From positions 76,235,050 to 76,299,049 of the forward strand of contig CM045729.1 of the NCBI GenBank assembly GCA_024760905.1: 64,000 nt of DNA, written 5' to 3'. Below, piece after piece: positions 26,051-39,582 of this stretch (positions within the stretch are counted from its first letter, which is position 1; every line of letters begins with the position of its first letter). A program made the position numbers and the translations under genes. The notes under the pieces are model-generated. The model searched no databases. It was not told where the DNA came from and worked only from the letters and a program-made list of their open reading frames with translations. The stretch is from Plotosus lineatus (taxonomy: Eukaryota > Chordata > Actinopteri > Siluriformes > Plotosidae).

Positions 26051-26287
26051 CTACATCATGCAAAAGTTAACCATGAGCTATTGAATGGGTCGACAAATTT
26101 AAATGAAATGAGATTCCTAAAATGTTGTATCTATTATATTTCAAATACATCTATAATATGTGAAGATCTTTTTGAAGAATACTTTATGAGTGGCTTAAAG
26201 TATTTTCACCTGTCATTTATTTATTTTATTTTGTAATATAATATCATGGGCCACAAATGGAACCACATTATGAAATCGCACTCTCTA

Positions 26288-26322
26288 AGTACAAAAAAAA
26301 AAAAAAAAAAGAGTGCAAACAC

Positions 26323-26353
<31 letters not shown>

Positions 26354-26359
26354 ACACAG
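26288..26359. repeat. A run, C run and (CA)n
   Basis: An A run at about 26291-26310, a C run at about 26323-26339, then (CA)n. Confidence 0.9.
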
Positions 26360-27556
<1,197 letters not shown>

Positions 27557-27570
27557 TATTAATAATAAAA

Positions 27571-27572
<2 letters not shown>

Positions 27573-27620
<48 letters not shown>
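27573..27620. repeat. (GAT)n microsatellite
   Basis: About 16 GAT units followed by TAATAATAAT. Confidence 0.95.
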
Positions 27621-27622
<2 letters not shown>

Positions 27623-27812
27623 AATAATAATAATAAATAATAAAATAAAAATAAACAATCAGTAAACTAACCTTTCTGATCACTCACTGAGGCGAAGATG
27701 TCATGTGGGGAGGCACGAGGTGTTGCATAACACAGAAGGAGGAGTAGAATTTTGGGTGTGTGCACACTATGAATGCCAGCAAGGAAAGGCTCATGGTGAG
27801 CTCCCAAAGGGC

Positions 27813-27905
27813 CAGTGCTTCTCAAATACTGGGGTGTGCAACTCTTGTGGAGCATGGCGTGATGCCAGAGGGGCACATATGACCCTGGGGATCATGTTTT
27901 ATGCC
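27813..27905. repeat. hAT-like terminus fragment
   Basis: CAGTGCTTCTCAAATACTGG starts a block resembling hAT-superfamily ends. No partner terminus was found; RTE copy D follows. Confidence 0.35.
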
Positions 27906-27947
27906 AGAATGTTATACAAGAATTACGTGTAATTGCACAGCCACTCC

Positions 27948-29010
27948 AGCAGTCATCTGGAAGCACTTTCTGACCACCCAAAGCCTGTTTCAACTCCTCC
28001 TTGAAGACAACATGACACTCTACTTTTTCCAATGTCCACCTCTTTGTCTTCTGCTCTGCCTTTGACTTCTTCACCTTCCTCATTATCAGTGTCATCCTGC
28101 ATACCACCATCCTATGCTGTTTGGCAACACTCTTGCTCACCACTACTTTGCAGTCACTGACTTACTTCAGATTGCATCGTCTACGCAAGATGTAGTCTAC
28201 CTGTGCACTCCTACCTCCACTTTCATAAGTCACCCTATGCTCCTGTCTCTTCTGGAAGAAAGTATTCACCACAGCCATTTCAATTGTTTTTACAAAATCT
28301 ATCAAGTTGTGTCCTTCTGCGTTCTTCTCCTGGATACCAAACCTGCCCATCACTTCCTCATCCCCTCTGTTGCCTGCACCAACATGTCCATCGAAGTCTG
28401 CTCCAATGACCCTCTGATTGAAGTCTGCTCTTTCCCCTCTGGGGGTACTTGGCATCACATCATCTTACTTACTCCAGAATCCCTCCTTTTCTTCTAGCTA
28501 ACATCCTGCCTGTGGGGCATAAGCACTAACAACATTGAACATCTCCCCTTCAATTTCTAACTTGAGACTCATCACTCTGTCTGACACTCTTTTCACTTCT
28601 AGAACATTTCTGACAAACCCCTCGTTCAAGATGACTCCTACTCCATTTCTCTTCCCATCCACACCGTGATAAAATAGCTTAAACCCTGCTCCTAAGCTTT
28701 TAGCTTTGCTACCTTTCCACCTGGTCTCCTGAACAGACAGTATGTCCACCTTCCTCCTCTGCATCATGGCAGCCAGCGCTCTACCGTTTCCTGTCATAGT
28801 TCCAACATTCAAAGTCCCTACTCTCAGTCCTAGACTCATGCTTTTCCTCTTCTCTCTCTGCCTATGGACATACCTCCCACCTCTCCTTCTTCGACCAACA
28901 GTAGTCCAGTTTTCACCACCACCCTGTTGGTTAAACAGCACTGATGGCGGTTGTTGCTTACTTGGGCCATAACTGATCCGATATGAAATTCATTTTGGCG
29001 ATTCACTGCT
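27948..29010 (-). mobile_element. RTE LINE copy D, 3'-truncated
   Basis: A minus-strand fragment covering only the 5' half: leader (CTGATCCGATATGAAATTC near 28975-28993), endonuclease and the start of the linker. The whole RT and 3' end are missing. RTE insertions normally lose the 5' end, so the 3' loss points to a later deletion at about 27948. Confidence 0.8.
27952..28941 (-). pseudogene. RTE LINE D endonuclease, broken
   Basis: The best open frame is 28941-28498. It includes GTLNVGTMTGNGRALAAMMQ, SVQETRWKGSKAKSLGAGF, GVGVILNEGFV and VSAYAPQAG. The frame changes near 28498, and the distal part (GADFDGHVGAGNRGDEEV, then VDYILRRRCNL) lies at 28458-28162. A short insertion duplicating part of the AD(F)N region occurs near 28400-28440. 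Confidence 0.75.
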
Positions 29011-29145
29011 GCATTTAAAGCTATTTTCTCAGTCGAGCTCATCAATCAAAATTTTGCTCTTTGGATGTGGGAGAATTTTTGTGGCATCGAAGCTCGTATC
29101 ATGGAAAATTCTTTATTAAAATGCAATTGTAAGTCAAGGTACCAC
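29011..29145. repeat. Tigger-like terminal fragment
   Basis: In reverse complement the right edge reads CAGTGGTACCTTGACTTAC (about 29123-29141) and continues with the same words (GAAGCTCGTATCATGG) seen at 19256. It flanks the 5' side of RTE copy D, as at copy B. Confidence 0.55.
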
Positions 29146-29389
29146 TGTGGAAACTAATATATTATATATGTGTACATACACCAGGTAGTGCTCTAGTCAA
29201 CAGAATTTTCAGAATACAGAAAATGATGCATGTGTAGAGGCTAGTTATTATGGAGTCCATGCCAAACCTCTTCGGCTGTTGAAAAAACAAGAGTGGATGT
29301 CTTGCTAAAAGCAAAATTGAGATGGATGCCGAGTGACAGTGATCATCCACAATGGTGCTATATTGAATACAAAATGCTGCTTGGTTGCC

Positions 29390-29530
29390 TTGTTTTAGGG
29401 CTGTTCTGGGCATATCCAAAGGGGAGGAGGCCTCCAGGTAAACCCTGAACTAACTTGAGGCATCGTAGATCATATCTGTCCAAAGAACACCTCTGGATAC
29501 CCTGGGAGTAGCTGGGAAATGTTTCTGGAG
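29390..29530 (+). mobile_element. second LINE lineage, internal fragment
   Basis: Words such as GGGGAGGAGGCCTCCAGG and CATCGTAGATCATATCTGTC fit the region just upstream of the 3' end of the LINE whose terminus is at 63829-64000. It is very short, and decayed. Confidence 0.4.
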
Positions 29531-29845
29531 TGAAATATTTTTTTATTATTTAGCTTTTTTTTTTTCTTCTTTTTTGTTACACAATATTAATCCCCAAGGG
29601 AAATTATTGCCTCTGCATTTAACCCATCCAAAGTGAGCACTCACAGAGTGGGAACAGTGGACGGCCACACACAATGGGGGCGCTCAGAGGGCAGGTGGGG
29701 ATTAAGTACCTTGTTCAAAGGTCCTTCAAACAAGAAAGTTGAAGAAGGGAAACTGCACCTCATTCCACCACTACCACCACCACCACACATTTTTCCTGCT
29801 GGTTCGAGAATTGAAAAGGTGATCTTTTGGCGAGCACACACCCCC

Positions 29846-30420
<575 letters not shown>

Positions 30421-30437
30421 ACATATATATATATACA

Positions 30438-31986
30438 CTAGTCCTCAAAAAATTAGCATATTGTGATAAAGTAAATTATTTTCTGTAATGTACTGATAAA
30501 AATTAAAGTTTCATATATTTTAGATTCATTGCACACCAACTGAAATATTTCAGGTCTTTTATTGTTTTAATACTGATGATTTTGGCATACAGCTCATGAA
30601 AACCCAAAATTCTTATCTCAAAAAATTAGCATATCATGAAAAGGTACTCTCAACGAGCTATTAACCTAATAATCTGAATCAACCAATTAACTCGAAACAC
30701 CTGCAAAAGATTCCTGAGGCTTTTAAAAACTCCCAGCCTGGTTCATTATTCAAAACCGCAATCATGGGTAAGACTGCCGACCTGACTGCTGTCCAGAAGG
30801 CCACCATTGACACCCTCAAGCAAGAGGGTAAGACACAGAAAGAAATCTCTGAGCGAATCGGTTGTTCCCAGAGTGCTGTATCAAGCCACCTCAGTGGGAC
30901 GTCTGTGGGAAGGAAAAAGTGGCAGAAAACGCTTCACAACCAGAAGAAGTCACCAGACCCTGAGGAAGATTGTGGAGAAGGACCGATTCCACACCTTGGG
31001 GGACCTGTGGAAGCAGTGGACTGAGTCTGGAGTAGAAACATCCAGAGCCACCGTGCACAGGCGTGTGCAGGAAATGGGCTACAGGTGCCGCATTCCTCTG
31101 GTCAAGCAATTTTGGAACCAGAAACATCGGCAGAAGAAAGTACTTTTTTCGGATTAAATCAAACTTTGCATGTCATTCGGAAATCAAGGTGCCAGAGTCT
31201 GGAGGAAGACTGGGGAGAAGGAAATGCCAAAATTCATGAAGTCCAGTGTCAGGTACCCACAGTCTGGTCTGGGGTGCCATGTCAGCTGCTGGTATTGGTC
31301 CACTGTGTTTGATCAAGGGCAGGGTCAATGCAGCTAGCTATCAGGAGATTTTGGAGCACTTCATGCTTCCATCTGCTGAAAAGCTTTATGGAGATGAAGA
31401 TTTTCATTTTTCAGCACGACCTGGCACCTGCTCACTGTGCCAAACCCACTAGTAAATGGTTTACTGACCATGGTATTACTGGGCTCAATTGGCCTGCCAA
31501 CTCTCCTGACCTGATGTCCATAGAGAATCTGTGGGATATTGTAAAGAGAAAGTTGAGAGACACCAGACCCAACACTGTGGATGAGCTTAAGGCCGCTATC
31601 GAAGCATCCTGGGCCTCCATAACACCTCAGCAGCGCCACAGGCTGATTGCCTCCATGCCACGCCTCATTGAAGCAGTCATTTCTGCAAACGGATTCCCGA
31701 CCAAGTATTGAGTGCATAACTCAACATAATTATTTGAAGGTTGACTTTTTTTGTATTAAAAACACTTTTTTTATTGGTCGAATGAAATATGCTAATTTTT
31801 TGAGATAGGAATTTTGGGTTTTCATGAGTTGTATGCCAAAATCATCAGTATTAAAACAATAAAAGACCTGAAATATTTCAGTTGGTGTGGAATGAATCTA
31901 AAATATATGAAAGTTTAATTTTTATCAGTACATTACGGAAAATAATGAACTTTATCACAATATGCTCATTTTTTGAGAAGGACTAA
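30438..31986 (+). mobile_element. Tc1-like transposon T3, 56-bp-deleted lineage
   Basis: Same family as T2, with long IR/DR termini (CTAGTCCTCAAAAAATTAGC left). It sits between microsatellite TA sequence on the left and TATA on the right. It shares with T2 the same internal 56-bp deletion (junction 31136/31137). Confidence 0.85.
30764..31711 (+). pseudogene. Tc1 transposase of T3, dead
   Basis: ATG 30764 begins MGKTADLTAVQKATIDTLK, then a helix-turn-helix with KEISERIGCSQSAVS. The frame shifts near 30920-30930, the 56-bp deletion removes the segment before FSD, and a TAA follows the first Asp (31156-31158). The last part (31328-31711) includes WFTDHGITGLNWPANSPDL and IENLWDIVKRKLR, ending at FPTKY and stop. 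PNPIE-type context is changed to LMSIENLWD. Confidence 0.8.
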
Positions 31987-33360
31987 TATATAGTGTATTG
32001 TGGTCAACAGTACGCTATGCATGCGGTTTGAAATATAAATGATCCACAAATAGAGCCTTTGATTAAACAGAGGTATTCATAAACTTGACTTGGCCAATCC
32101 AGTCCTGTAAATATTATCTATCAGAATATCAGAGGCTGAATGAGATAGTGCTGGCAGATTAATCGTCATAGCTGTTATTCTTCTTGAAGACCTAAAAACT
32201 TGACTGGAGATTTATGAGGTCGCATTTGCCTGCTCTAAAAGTGCACACAGTGGACTAGACTTGTCCCTTGAGGGCTGTAATGTAAATGTCTAAAAATAAA
32301 AACCTAAGCAAGAACACTGAGAATAAGCAAAGTCCATACAGAAACACTTGAGCTTGGGAATCAAACCAAGGGCTTCCTTACTAAGAGAAGGACATGTTAC
32401 TCACTGCCCCCCATTATGTTCTATCGATAATTCTAATAATAAATGGTAAAAAACAATGAACACACACAGTGAAGATGCCCATTCTGCCTTTTGTGAAACA
32501 GACTCGACTTATTTGCATAATGTGTATGCATAGTGAGTGAGTTATAGCCATGCAGAACATTAAGTTAATCGACTAAAAAAATGCATCATGCATATATTAT
32601 CCCTCAGAAATATTATGTACAATTGTAATTAGTAAAAAAGAGGGAAAGGAAAAAAAAAAAAAAAAAAAAAAAAACTCCTGCAGATTGTCAGTAACTGCTT
32701 CTTAAGGCTGGTTGCTGTAAAGACTTCACTGCCAAGTTCAAGCAAGCACTAGAAATAATAATTAGTTGTCATAGCAACAGCGGGTGGGGGTTGGTTATGA
32801 AGACTGTGAACAATGCCGAGAAATCAGTGGCACAAACCATTTGCATCTGAAGTGTGAAAGTTCATCGTGTGTGTGTGTATGTGTGTGTGTGTGTGTGTGT
32901 GTGTAAGAACAAGACAGAACCCTAAAAAGTGAAGAGAAGCACACAAAAAAAGGGAGAGGGAGGAAAGGATGGTGGGGGATAGGATTGAACCAGAGAAAGA
33001 ATGTAAACTAATTAGCATTGAATCAGAGTGCAAATGCATTAAGCACTGTATTTTGCATTGTCCAGCACACTGGCTTTTATTCAGTAGCCATGACCTCCTC
33101 ATATTATACAGTATATTTCAAGACAATATTTGGTTATTTCTATCTGATCATCTCTATATGGAGGCTTATTATAGCTGTGCAAACTGGAATTCATGTCAAG
33201 TTTTAAAGGGAGGCTTCACTTAAAGTCATAGAAAATAAAAGAGCATTTAACATGAAGAATATGTCTTTAATTGCTTACCACAACAAAATGTCTGCAAAAT
33301 GAGCTCAGCGGGCATAGAAAATTCGACTTTTATTACTCCAATCATGCAGCTTAGTAGTAT
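31987..33360. other. unannotated spacer
   Basis: An A run near 32651-32674 and a (GT)n near 32868-32904. A minus-strand SINE-like head remnant may lie at 32340-32420. No coding signal upstream of the promoter-like block. Confidence 0.5.
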
Positions 33361-33428
33361 CCGCCATTTTCTACAAGTCACGTGATCAAAACAAAGTCAG
33401 TGACGTCAGTGGTGCTCAATCCGCCATA
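33361..33428 (+). promoter_or_regulatory. promoter-like motif cluster upstream of the P2X7-like exon
   Basis: In 68 bases there are a YY1-type CCGCCATTTT (33361-33370), an E-box CACGTG (33379-33384), a perfect CRE palindrome TGACGTCA (33401-33408) and a second CCGCCAT (33421-33427). It lies about 65-130 bp upstream of ATG 33494. Clustering of YY1, E-box and CRE sites is common in TATA-less vertebrate promoters. Function is inferred. Confidence 0.5.
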
Positions 33429-33493
33429 CACTCGGTTTGTACACGGACGAATACACACGTGCTTTTGACATTCTGCCCTTTCTTATTCATAAA

Positions 33494-33979
33494 ATGATCC
33501 AGAATCATGAGAATACCGATTCAGATTCTGAGATCGGAGACGAAGAACTCGTTAACCTGATGTTGAATGCAAATGTGGACGAAGACCAGTCAGAGGAATT
33601 TCAGCCGTATCGCTTTCAACCCCGTAGACGACAAGAGGAGCGCGCAGACGGGATGGGAGGTGATGAACAGCAGCAACCAGTGGCCCAAGACGACTCGGGG
33701 ATTTTCCTGAGGGACATCGATTTGGGGGCAAAGGTTGGGCAACCTGCTGATAGTGGTGTACTTGTAATGGCCCCTGTGAATATATGAGATGCCCACTGAT
33801 GAATTTCTGCTGTCATGAGCTGGAAGAGCTGCACGAACGACTATTGCATGATGACCTGGTCTGCATCCTCCAGCACATGGACTTTAATATGGTGGTGTTA
33901 AACCCAGTTATCTGGCATACGGCTTTGGCCGCTATAAAGGACGTCAAGAGAAGGAGCCTGGAAGAACCATTCAGAACAG
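33494..33979 (+). pseudogene. P2X7 C-terminal-domain-like exon, apparent frameshift
   Basis: From ATG 33494 the frame reads an acidic start (TDSDSEIGDEELVNL), then FQPYRFQPRRRQEER, a layout typical of fish proteins that carry only the cysteine-rich cytosolic domain of P2X7. Near 33755 the frame must shift by one base. In the new frame come WCTCNGPC and FCCHELEELHERL, then CILQHMDFNMVVLNPVIWHT, with the Cys spacing of the P2X7 zinc-binding region. It ends at a strong splice donor, AACAG|GTAAGC (33979/33980). The next exon, expected to hold an AYRQ-like motif, was not found. It is either a pseudogene or a gene with a sequencing error. The function of the soluble family is unknown to me. Confidence 0.55.
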
Positions 33980-34260
33980 GTAAGCCTCCTCATGGGTGTG
34001 GCTGCATTTAGCCCTATCTACACCATGTACACTGCAGTTCGCCTACATGGCTTGTATCACTGTTTGTCAAAACAGGACAACAATAGTAGGGATGTCATTG
34101 ACAATTGGAATATCGGAATATCACTGATATAATTATGTCGATCAATAATCGATAACTATAAAAGGGGTATTGATACTTTTAACGTTATAGCTTTCCTGTG
34201 TTCATGACAGCATCTGTAGTAAATGCCATTTTCAATGACACCCCGAGTAAATGTTACGTC
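33980..34260. other. presumed intron or intergenic DNA
   Basis: Follows the splice donor at 33980. Nothing recognisable. Confidence 0.35.
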
Positions 34261-34349
34261 CCGCCTCTCTTTATGGTAAATGGTACTTCCTGCCTCTCTG
34301 TATGGTAAATGGGACGTCCTGCCTCTCTGTATGGTAAATGGTACGTTCC
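34261..34349. repeat. 29-bp tandem repeat, three copies
   Basis: The unit includes GCCTCTCTGTATGGTAAATG and occurs three times with few differences. Confidence 0.8.
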
Positions 34350-34362
34350 TGCTTCTGGTGTG

Positions 34363-34452
34363 CCGTCAGAGCGCGTGTTCTCAACAGCGGGGAACATTTT
34401 GAACAAGAAGAGACACTTATCACCGGATAATGCAGAAATGTGCATATTCTGA
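34363..34452 (+). pseudogene. hAT transposase dimerisation-domain fragment
   Basis: Thirty codons without an ATG start: PSERVFSTAGNILNKKR, HLSPDNAEMCIF, then TGA (34450-34452). This is the C-terminal hATC dimerisation motif (the S-R-V-F-S-x-A-G signature followed by RLxPxNxxxLxF). The rest of the transposase is absent. It sits directly after the tandem repeat and before a palindromic repeat, and may be the coding relic of the element that gave rise to that repeat. Confidence 0.75.
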
Positions 34453-34910
34453 ATATATACATCTATTTTCAATTCCACATCACTATGACACGCAGCGGAG
34501 AGCCAGTCCTTTCTGGACTCCACTGTGTGGGCGGGTCCGATAGCTTCAAATTCCAATTTTATCGGATTATAACAATAGCCACAGACTGCGCGTGGTGTTT
34601 GAGTAAAGAGATAAATTTCCCTCGCTTTGATTGGCTCATTTCCACGAAGCCAAGCACAGCTGGCAAGCAAACACAAAAGGACAGACATGGAAAATCTTCA
34701 ACCCGCAGAGCAGCTGATTACCAAAACTTGGGACGCGCTTCCTGTCACATAAACACTGCAGCGTGTAAGTACAATAAAATTAGAGCTTCAAGGTACCCAC
34801 ACAAAGGATTGGCTCTCAGTTTCGCGCCACAGTGACATGGAATTGAAAGTAGATGAATAAATTTGCTCTGAGCAGTTAGAAAGTGAAGCTGCATCATCTC
34901 CTGCTTGGCC
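34453..34910. mobile_element. palindromic non-autonomous element, copy 1
   Basis: The left arm (about 34468-34560: CAATTCCACATCACT, CGGAGAGCCAGTCC, GTGTGGGCGGGTCC) is the reverse complement of the right arm (about 34775-34850), with losses. The same sequence recurs inverted at 47630-48100. The GC-rich arm GTGGGCGGGTCCGATA stands out from the flanks. Confidence 0.65.
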
Positions 34911-35605
34911 TTGTTTCTTCACAGTGGGCAGTCTGTGAAAGTGTGACTTCCTAGGGTTGTTTTTGTCGGACACTTTGCAGTGTTTAGCGATGCAACAGGG
35001 CATTATTGGAGCAGAAACATGGGATATAGCGCATTTGTACAAAACAAAACATACAAAACTGCAGAGTACATGGAGGCATGTGCACCAATGACATCACAGA
35101 CCCAATTTTGAACACATTACCAGGTATAAATAGCTGCGCCTGCGGAATATAAATTTTCTTTGGTTAATTGCTTCTAAACTCTGGAATGTGATTACTTTTC
35201 TTTGTCATAGTTCATAAGTATGCTGTACTTGGTTGATTATTTCATCTGAGTTAATGAAAGGAATGGGCTTTTATGACCGAAGTATCCCTTTAATGAACAA
35301 AAGAGTGGAGACATGGCATTAAAAAACATGTATGAAGCGGAACATATAAAGACAATATTAGCTGATTTGACCTGTGCAGAGATATTCATTAGATAATCTG
35401 ATCCCTCACCCTGCTTCTCATTCCCAAATGGCTGACTTCTAAAGTTACATGTATTTTATTCATAGTTTAATAACATGTTTTCAGCATGTGTACACTCAGT
35501 TAGCTGAAAAAGCACATATTAGCCCATTTAATACTCATCATAGAAAGTATAAAATTAATTCATGTTACTTTACTAAGCATTACTATCTAAACATTACTGA
35601 CTAGA
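34911..35605. other. no recognisable feature
   Basis: AT-rich. I see no gene or element. Confidence 0.45.
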
Positions 35606-35871
35606 AACAGCATTATGCCCAGTGCAGCTGACTGGGTTGTCAAAGGCCAGCCATGCCTCTCACTGTCTGTGCTAAGAGGCATGTAAAAGAACCATTGGTG
35701 TTGTTTAAAAAATGAGTATAGGCCATTGGATTGCGGTCAACATGTTTCTGCCCTGTGATTGCCTGGCAAGCTGTCTAGGGTGTATCCTGCCCTCGCCCAG
35801 AGACGACTGAGATGGGCGTCATCCTCCCCATGACCCTGATTAGGATTAAGAAGCTTAGAAATGAATGAATG
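35606..35871 (+). mobile_element. SINE family 1, head-truncated, L2-type tail
   Basis: Starts inside the core (GCTGACTGGGTTGTCAAAGG) and then switches to the L2-type tail (CTGTCTAGGGTGTATCCTGC), ending GAATGAATGAA. A short insertion follows the CCATTGGTGTTG part. Confidence 0.7.
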
Positions 35872-36702
35872 AAAACAAATAAACAAGCAAATAAATATCC
35901 ATCTACAGTATGTATTTATGCACACAGAAAAAAAGTAAAGATTTATAGGTTGAATACAGTTCCTGAAAAAAAATCCTTTAGGATGCAAAGAAACACACAG
36001 AAAATTGGTTGTGTCAATTAAATGAACATAAAAAAAATAAAAACCTAGGGGTTTATAAGACTCATCAACATCAACAATATTTTTAATTACAAAATATTTT
36101 TAATTACAAAATGAGTGGTTTTCTTAAACGCCAAACCAAACTGACATGTACATGTACTGACATGTACCCGAGTCTACCGTGTATGTCGTCAATGGCACTA
36201 GATAGTAGTAGTATCAACATCTTTAACTTTGAAGGTACACTAAGCAGTACTGTTCTGATGCAGTTTCTTTCTTTTTGTTTTCTTTTTTTCTTTCTGTATA
36301 CTAAGTGTTTGTTAAATGCGGTCAATGGAAAATTAAAAAAATAATAAAATTATCAACAATCTGTAAACAGTAAACATGATACCCATCCTGTTTTCTTATG
36401 CGGGAACAAAGGCACTGTTCAATCAACATCACACATGCTCAAATGGCCTAATTTGTTAATTTTGTAAAATAATGGCTACATTAGTGAAAAGTGTACAGAT
36501 TTAATCTTGTCCCCTTGAGGAAGGTGACACCTCAAAGAAAAGAAATGGATTTGTGTGAATGTGATGATCCATCTTAAAAATGATAACTAGAGCTTCTGCA
36601 CTCCACACACACACACACACACACAAATTTTATTAGACATCAGCAAATGTTCATATGAAATACAGCCATTTGCTTTTCTCTTTAAGACACTCATACCTGC
36701 AC

Positions 36703-36773
<71 letters not shown>

Positions 36774-37398
36774 GCACACACACACACGAACACACACACA
36801 CACACACATTTACTTCATTGTCACCACGACCCTGCCAGCCGATTTCAGCTCTGAGAATGCAGCTAGAGCAAATGTCAAAGTGTTCCACACCTCCTCTTTC
36901 CACTGGGACCATTAATCATGTCACAGTGGCAGAGACAGGAAGTGTGACTCTGCAAGGGGGACATTTCTAAATCACAGTGTGTGGATCCTGATCGACTGAT
37001 TGGGCAGAATCCAGCTCTGTCCAACTGACCCCTCTTTAAGGGTTGCATTGCAACTTTTCTGCTTACTTGGTAACCTTGAGAGCTGAAAAGGGAAAAAAAA
37101 GACCCAACATACTAAGATGTTTCAATTCCTTAATTCCTGTCATTTTGTTAATTTAGTATGTCTATTAGCATTTATTTATTTATTTTTTTAGATTTTTTTT
37201 TTTTTTTTTTGAATTTAGTAATTCCACATTAGTACATCCATCTCAAAGCAAAAAGGTCCTAGTTAAAACATGAGATTCCGCCGGGTACTCTGGTCTCCTC
37301 CCTACATCTTAAAGGGATTCAAATTAGGCTATTAGGCAAATTAGGGCACCATCCATCTATAACTTTTTTTTTTTTTTTTTTTTTGCTTTAATTATTTT
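35872..37398. other. spacer with microsatellites
   Basis: (CA)n tracts at 36605-36626 and 36705-36808 and T runs near 37193-37210 and 37365-37384. A near-perfect repeat CATGTACATGTACTGACATG lies at 36148-36167. No gene signal. Confidence 0.55.
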
Positions 37399-37410
37399 TA
37401 ATAATAACTA

Positions 37411-37757
37411 ATAACAGTGGCATGTCAGCGCAGTGATGAGCACGTCTGCCTCACAGAAAGAAGACTTGGATTCAGTTCCCAATTCAGCTTGGAATTTGTG
37501 TGCAGTTTACATGTTCTCTGCATGTATGCATAGGTTTCCACTGGGTAGTACAGTTTCCTCCCACATTCCAAAAACCTGCACATTAGGCTAATTGGCTGTT
37601 CCAAATTGCCAACTGGTGTGAGTGTTGGCCGAGCAATGGCCTGGCAAGCTGTCCAGGGTATACCCTGCCTCACCCAGATTCAACTGAGATGGGCACCAGC
37701 CTCCCCATGAGCATAATTACAATTAAGCGGCTTAGAAAATGAATGAATGAGTAGATC
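37411..37757 (+). mobile_element. SINE family 3, full length, L2-type tail
   Basis: A tRNA-like head (about 37411-37480) has box-like words GTGATGAGCACGTCTG and GGATTCAGTTCCC. The body has ACATGTTCTCTGCATG, and an L2-type tail follows (CTGTCCAGGGTATACCCTGC) ending GAATGAATGA. Perfect 12-bp duplications TAATAATAACTA (37399-37410 and 37758-37769) flank it. Its tail is the same as that of SINE-1 copies at 1591, 35606 and 60073. Confidence 0.8.
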
Positions 37758-37769
37758 TAATAATAACTA

Positions 37770-38656
37770 CCGTATTCGACGTGATAAGTGCCCAGGACAC
37801 TTAAACCATTGGCGTGGGTGGGCGACTATTAAAAGGATTACCTGCAGAGTGCAATGGTAAGTGTTTATTACCATCGAGGTGGAAAACATGGATAATAACA
37901 GAACAATAAAATAGTTTTACTGGCATTTGTGTTATTCATTTTGTGGTATCAACCAAACTACTTACATTAAAGCTGAAAATAAAAAGAAAACAGCTTTTTT
38001 TTTTTTTTTTTTTTTTTTTCTTTTCAGTGCTGTTCCTTTAAACATTTTCCCGGAAGTAAAATCAAGCCAATCAACACGAATGTCAACTTTACCACATGAC
38101 AAGTTGAACCAATCAACATGAACATAAACAAAAGCTCATGTCCAGAAAAGTGCTTAAATTTATGAAGTTAGTGAGCAGAAGAATCGGGTGAAAAATACTT
38201 TCCACACTTTCTGATAGGTCCATATCTGGCTCATCGCTTCATTCATTCAGAGCATCCCACAGTATTGCTGGAGCAGTTTCTCATGGTTCATCGGTTGTTG
38301 GACATTTACCAAGAGAACACAGCAAAATATTTTCTTATTTTTTAAAGCACTACAAAACTATCAAATGCGTTGTTACTGATGAACATTATAAACATTCCCC
38401 AGTGGCAAGGGGTCTTGAAATACCGTGTAAACTCATTTTTTACAGGAAGTGAATGCCTCGTTTTACAGTTACAAAGAGTGATCGAATAAAATTGGTAAGT
38501 TTGATTTATGATTTTGCTCCCAGTACACGTGGGCAGTTATTAAGACATAAGATAAAAACACTGGGGGTGGGGGGGGGGGGCTTATCCAAGCAGGACACTT
38601 CTTAAGTCGAATAGAGCATTTCAATATCATTATTTTCAAATGTTGCCCCCCCCCAA

Positions 38657-38687
<31 letters not shown>

Positions 38688-39240
38688 AAATAAAAAAATA
38701 AATAAAAAAATACAAATCTGTAAAAATGACTCGATACAAAGAGAACCAGCACCTGATGTATTTCCTTGGAGATTTCAAAGCACTTTATTTAGTTGCTCTG
38801 GATAAGGGCATCTGTCAAATGCCATAAATGTAAATGAATCTGATAGTCAATTAAAATGCTTTCCTTTTTCATCCCTTTTGTAATGAATAGTTGTAAGTCT
38901 TTGCATTTTCATTATTGATTAGTTAATTTCATTACATTTTCCAAACTGGTTTATCTTTTATTATAGGGTCATAGAAAAGCTGGACCCCATCCTTGAGAGA
39001 AGATGGAAGACACAAAAGTTTGCCAGACTATTGCAGGGCCAAACTCAAATGCACTTCCATTCATGCTTACATGTAAGTCGAGACCAGGTCGCCCACAGGA
39101 CATTGGGTTGCCCGTGGGCCCGCTGACTACTGTTTTTTTAAAACAGGCCCACGGCTCAATAGCGCCACTCTCCATTGAGCTACATCTAATTTCTTTTAAA
39201 AAAATCAAATCAATATCTTCACACAGATGAATATCATTAC
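37770..39240. other. unannotated spacer
   Basis: T run at about 37995-38019, G run near 38560-38580, C run near 38646-38654 and (AAAT)n at about 38655-38712. A decayed region near 39060-39180 (GGTCGCCCACAGGACATTGG) looks repeat-derived but cannot be assigned. Confidence 0.45.
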
Positions 39241-39244
39241 TTAT

Positions 39245-39365
39245 TAATAATAACTTGTATTTAAAGGTAGATTGAGCAGATGTGTTACTTCAGAAGTGTG
39301 TAGCCCTTCACGTTAATTGGTTCCCAAGAAGTAGCTCTCAGTTTCAAAAAGGTTGGTGACCCCTG
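39245..39365 (-). repeat. hAT-like terminus fragment
   Basis: In reverse complement the right edge reads AGGGGTCACCAACCTTTTTG and then GAGAGCTACTTC, a common hAT-type end in fish and mammals. No partner end was found. Confidence 0.5.
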
Positions 39366-39582
39366 GTCTAGACTATTCAGTGAGCTCAGTGTGCATGGCT
39401 TTAGACTGTGTAATGAAACGGGCATCCAGTGGAACCAATGCAGGCACAGGGACATACAACTATACAGTTTCTAGCATGAGGTTAAAAGTACCTTCTTGTT
39501 CGGAGGCATAACTGCTCACCACTACACTACTGTGCACCTTACTGATTACTCTTATAACAAAAAAATGTGCATCACATTAGAA

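Noticed and set aside
36601..36810. Possible CRISPR-like spaced repeats
   Set aside because: Only CA microsatellites separated by unique sequence. No regular repeat-spacer pattern, and the genome is eukaryotic.
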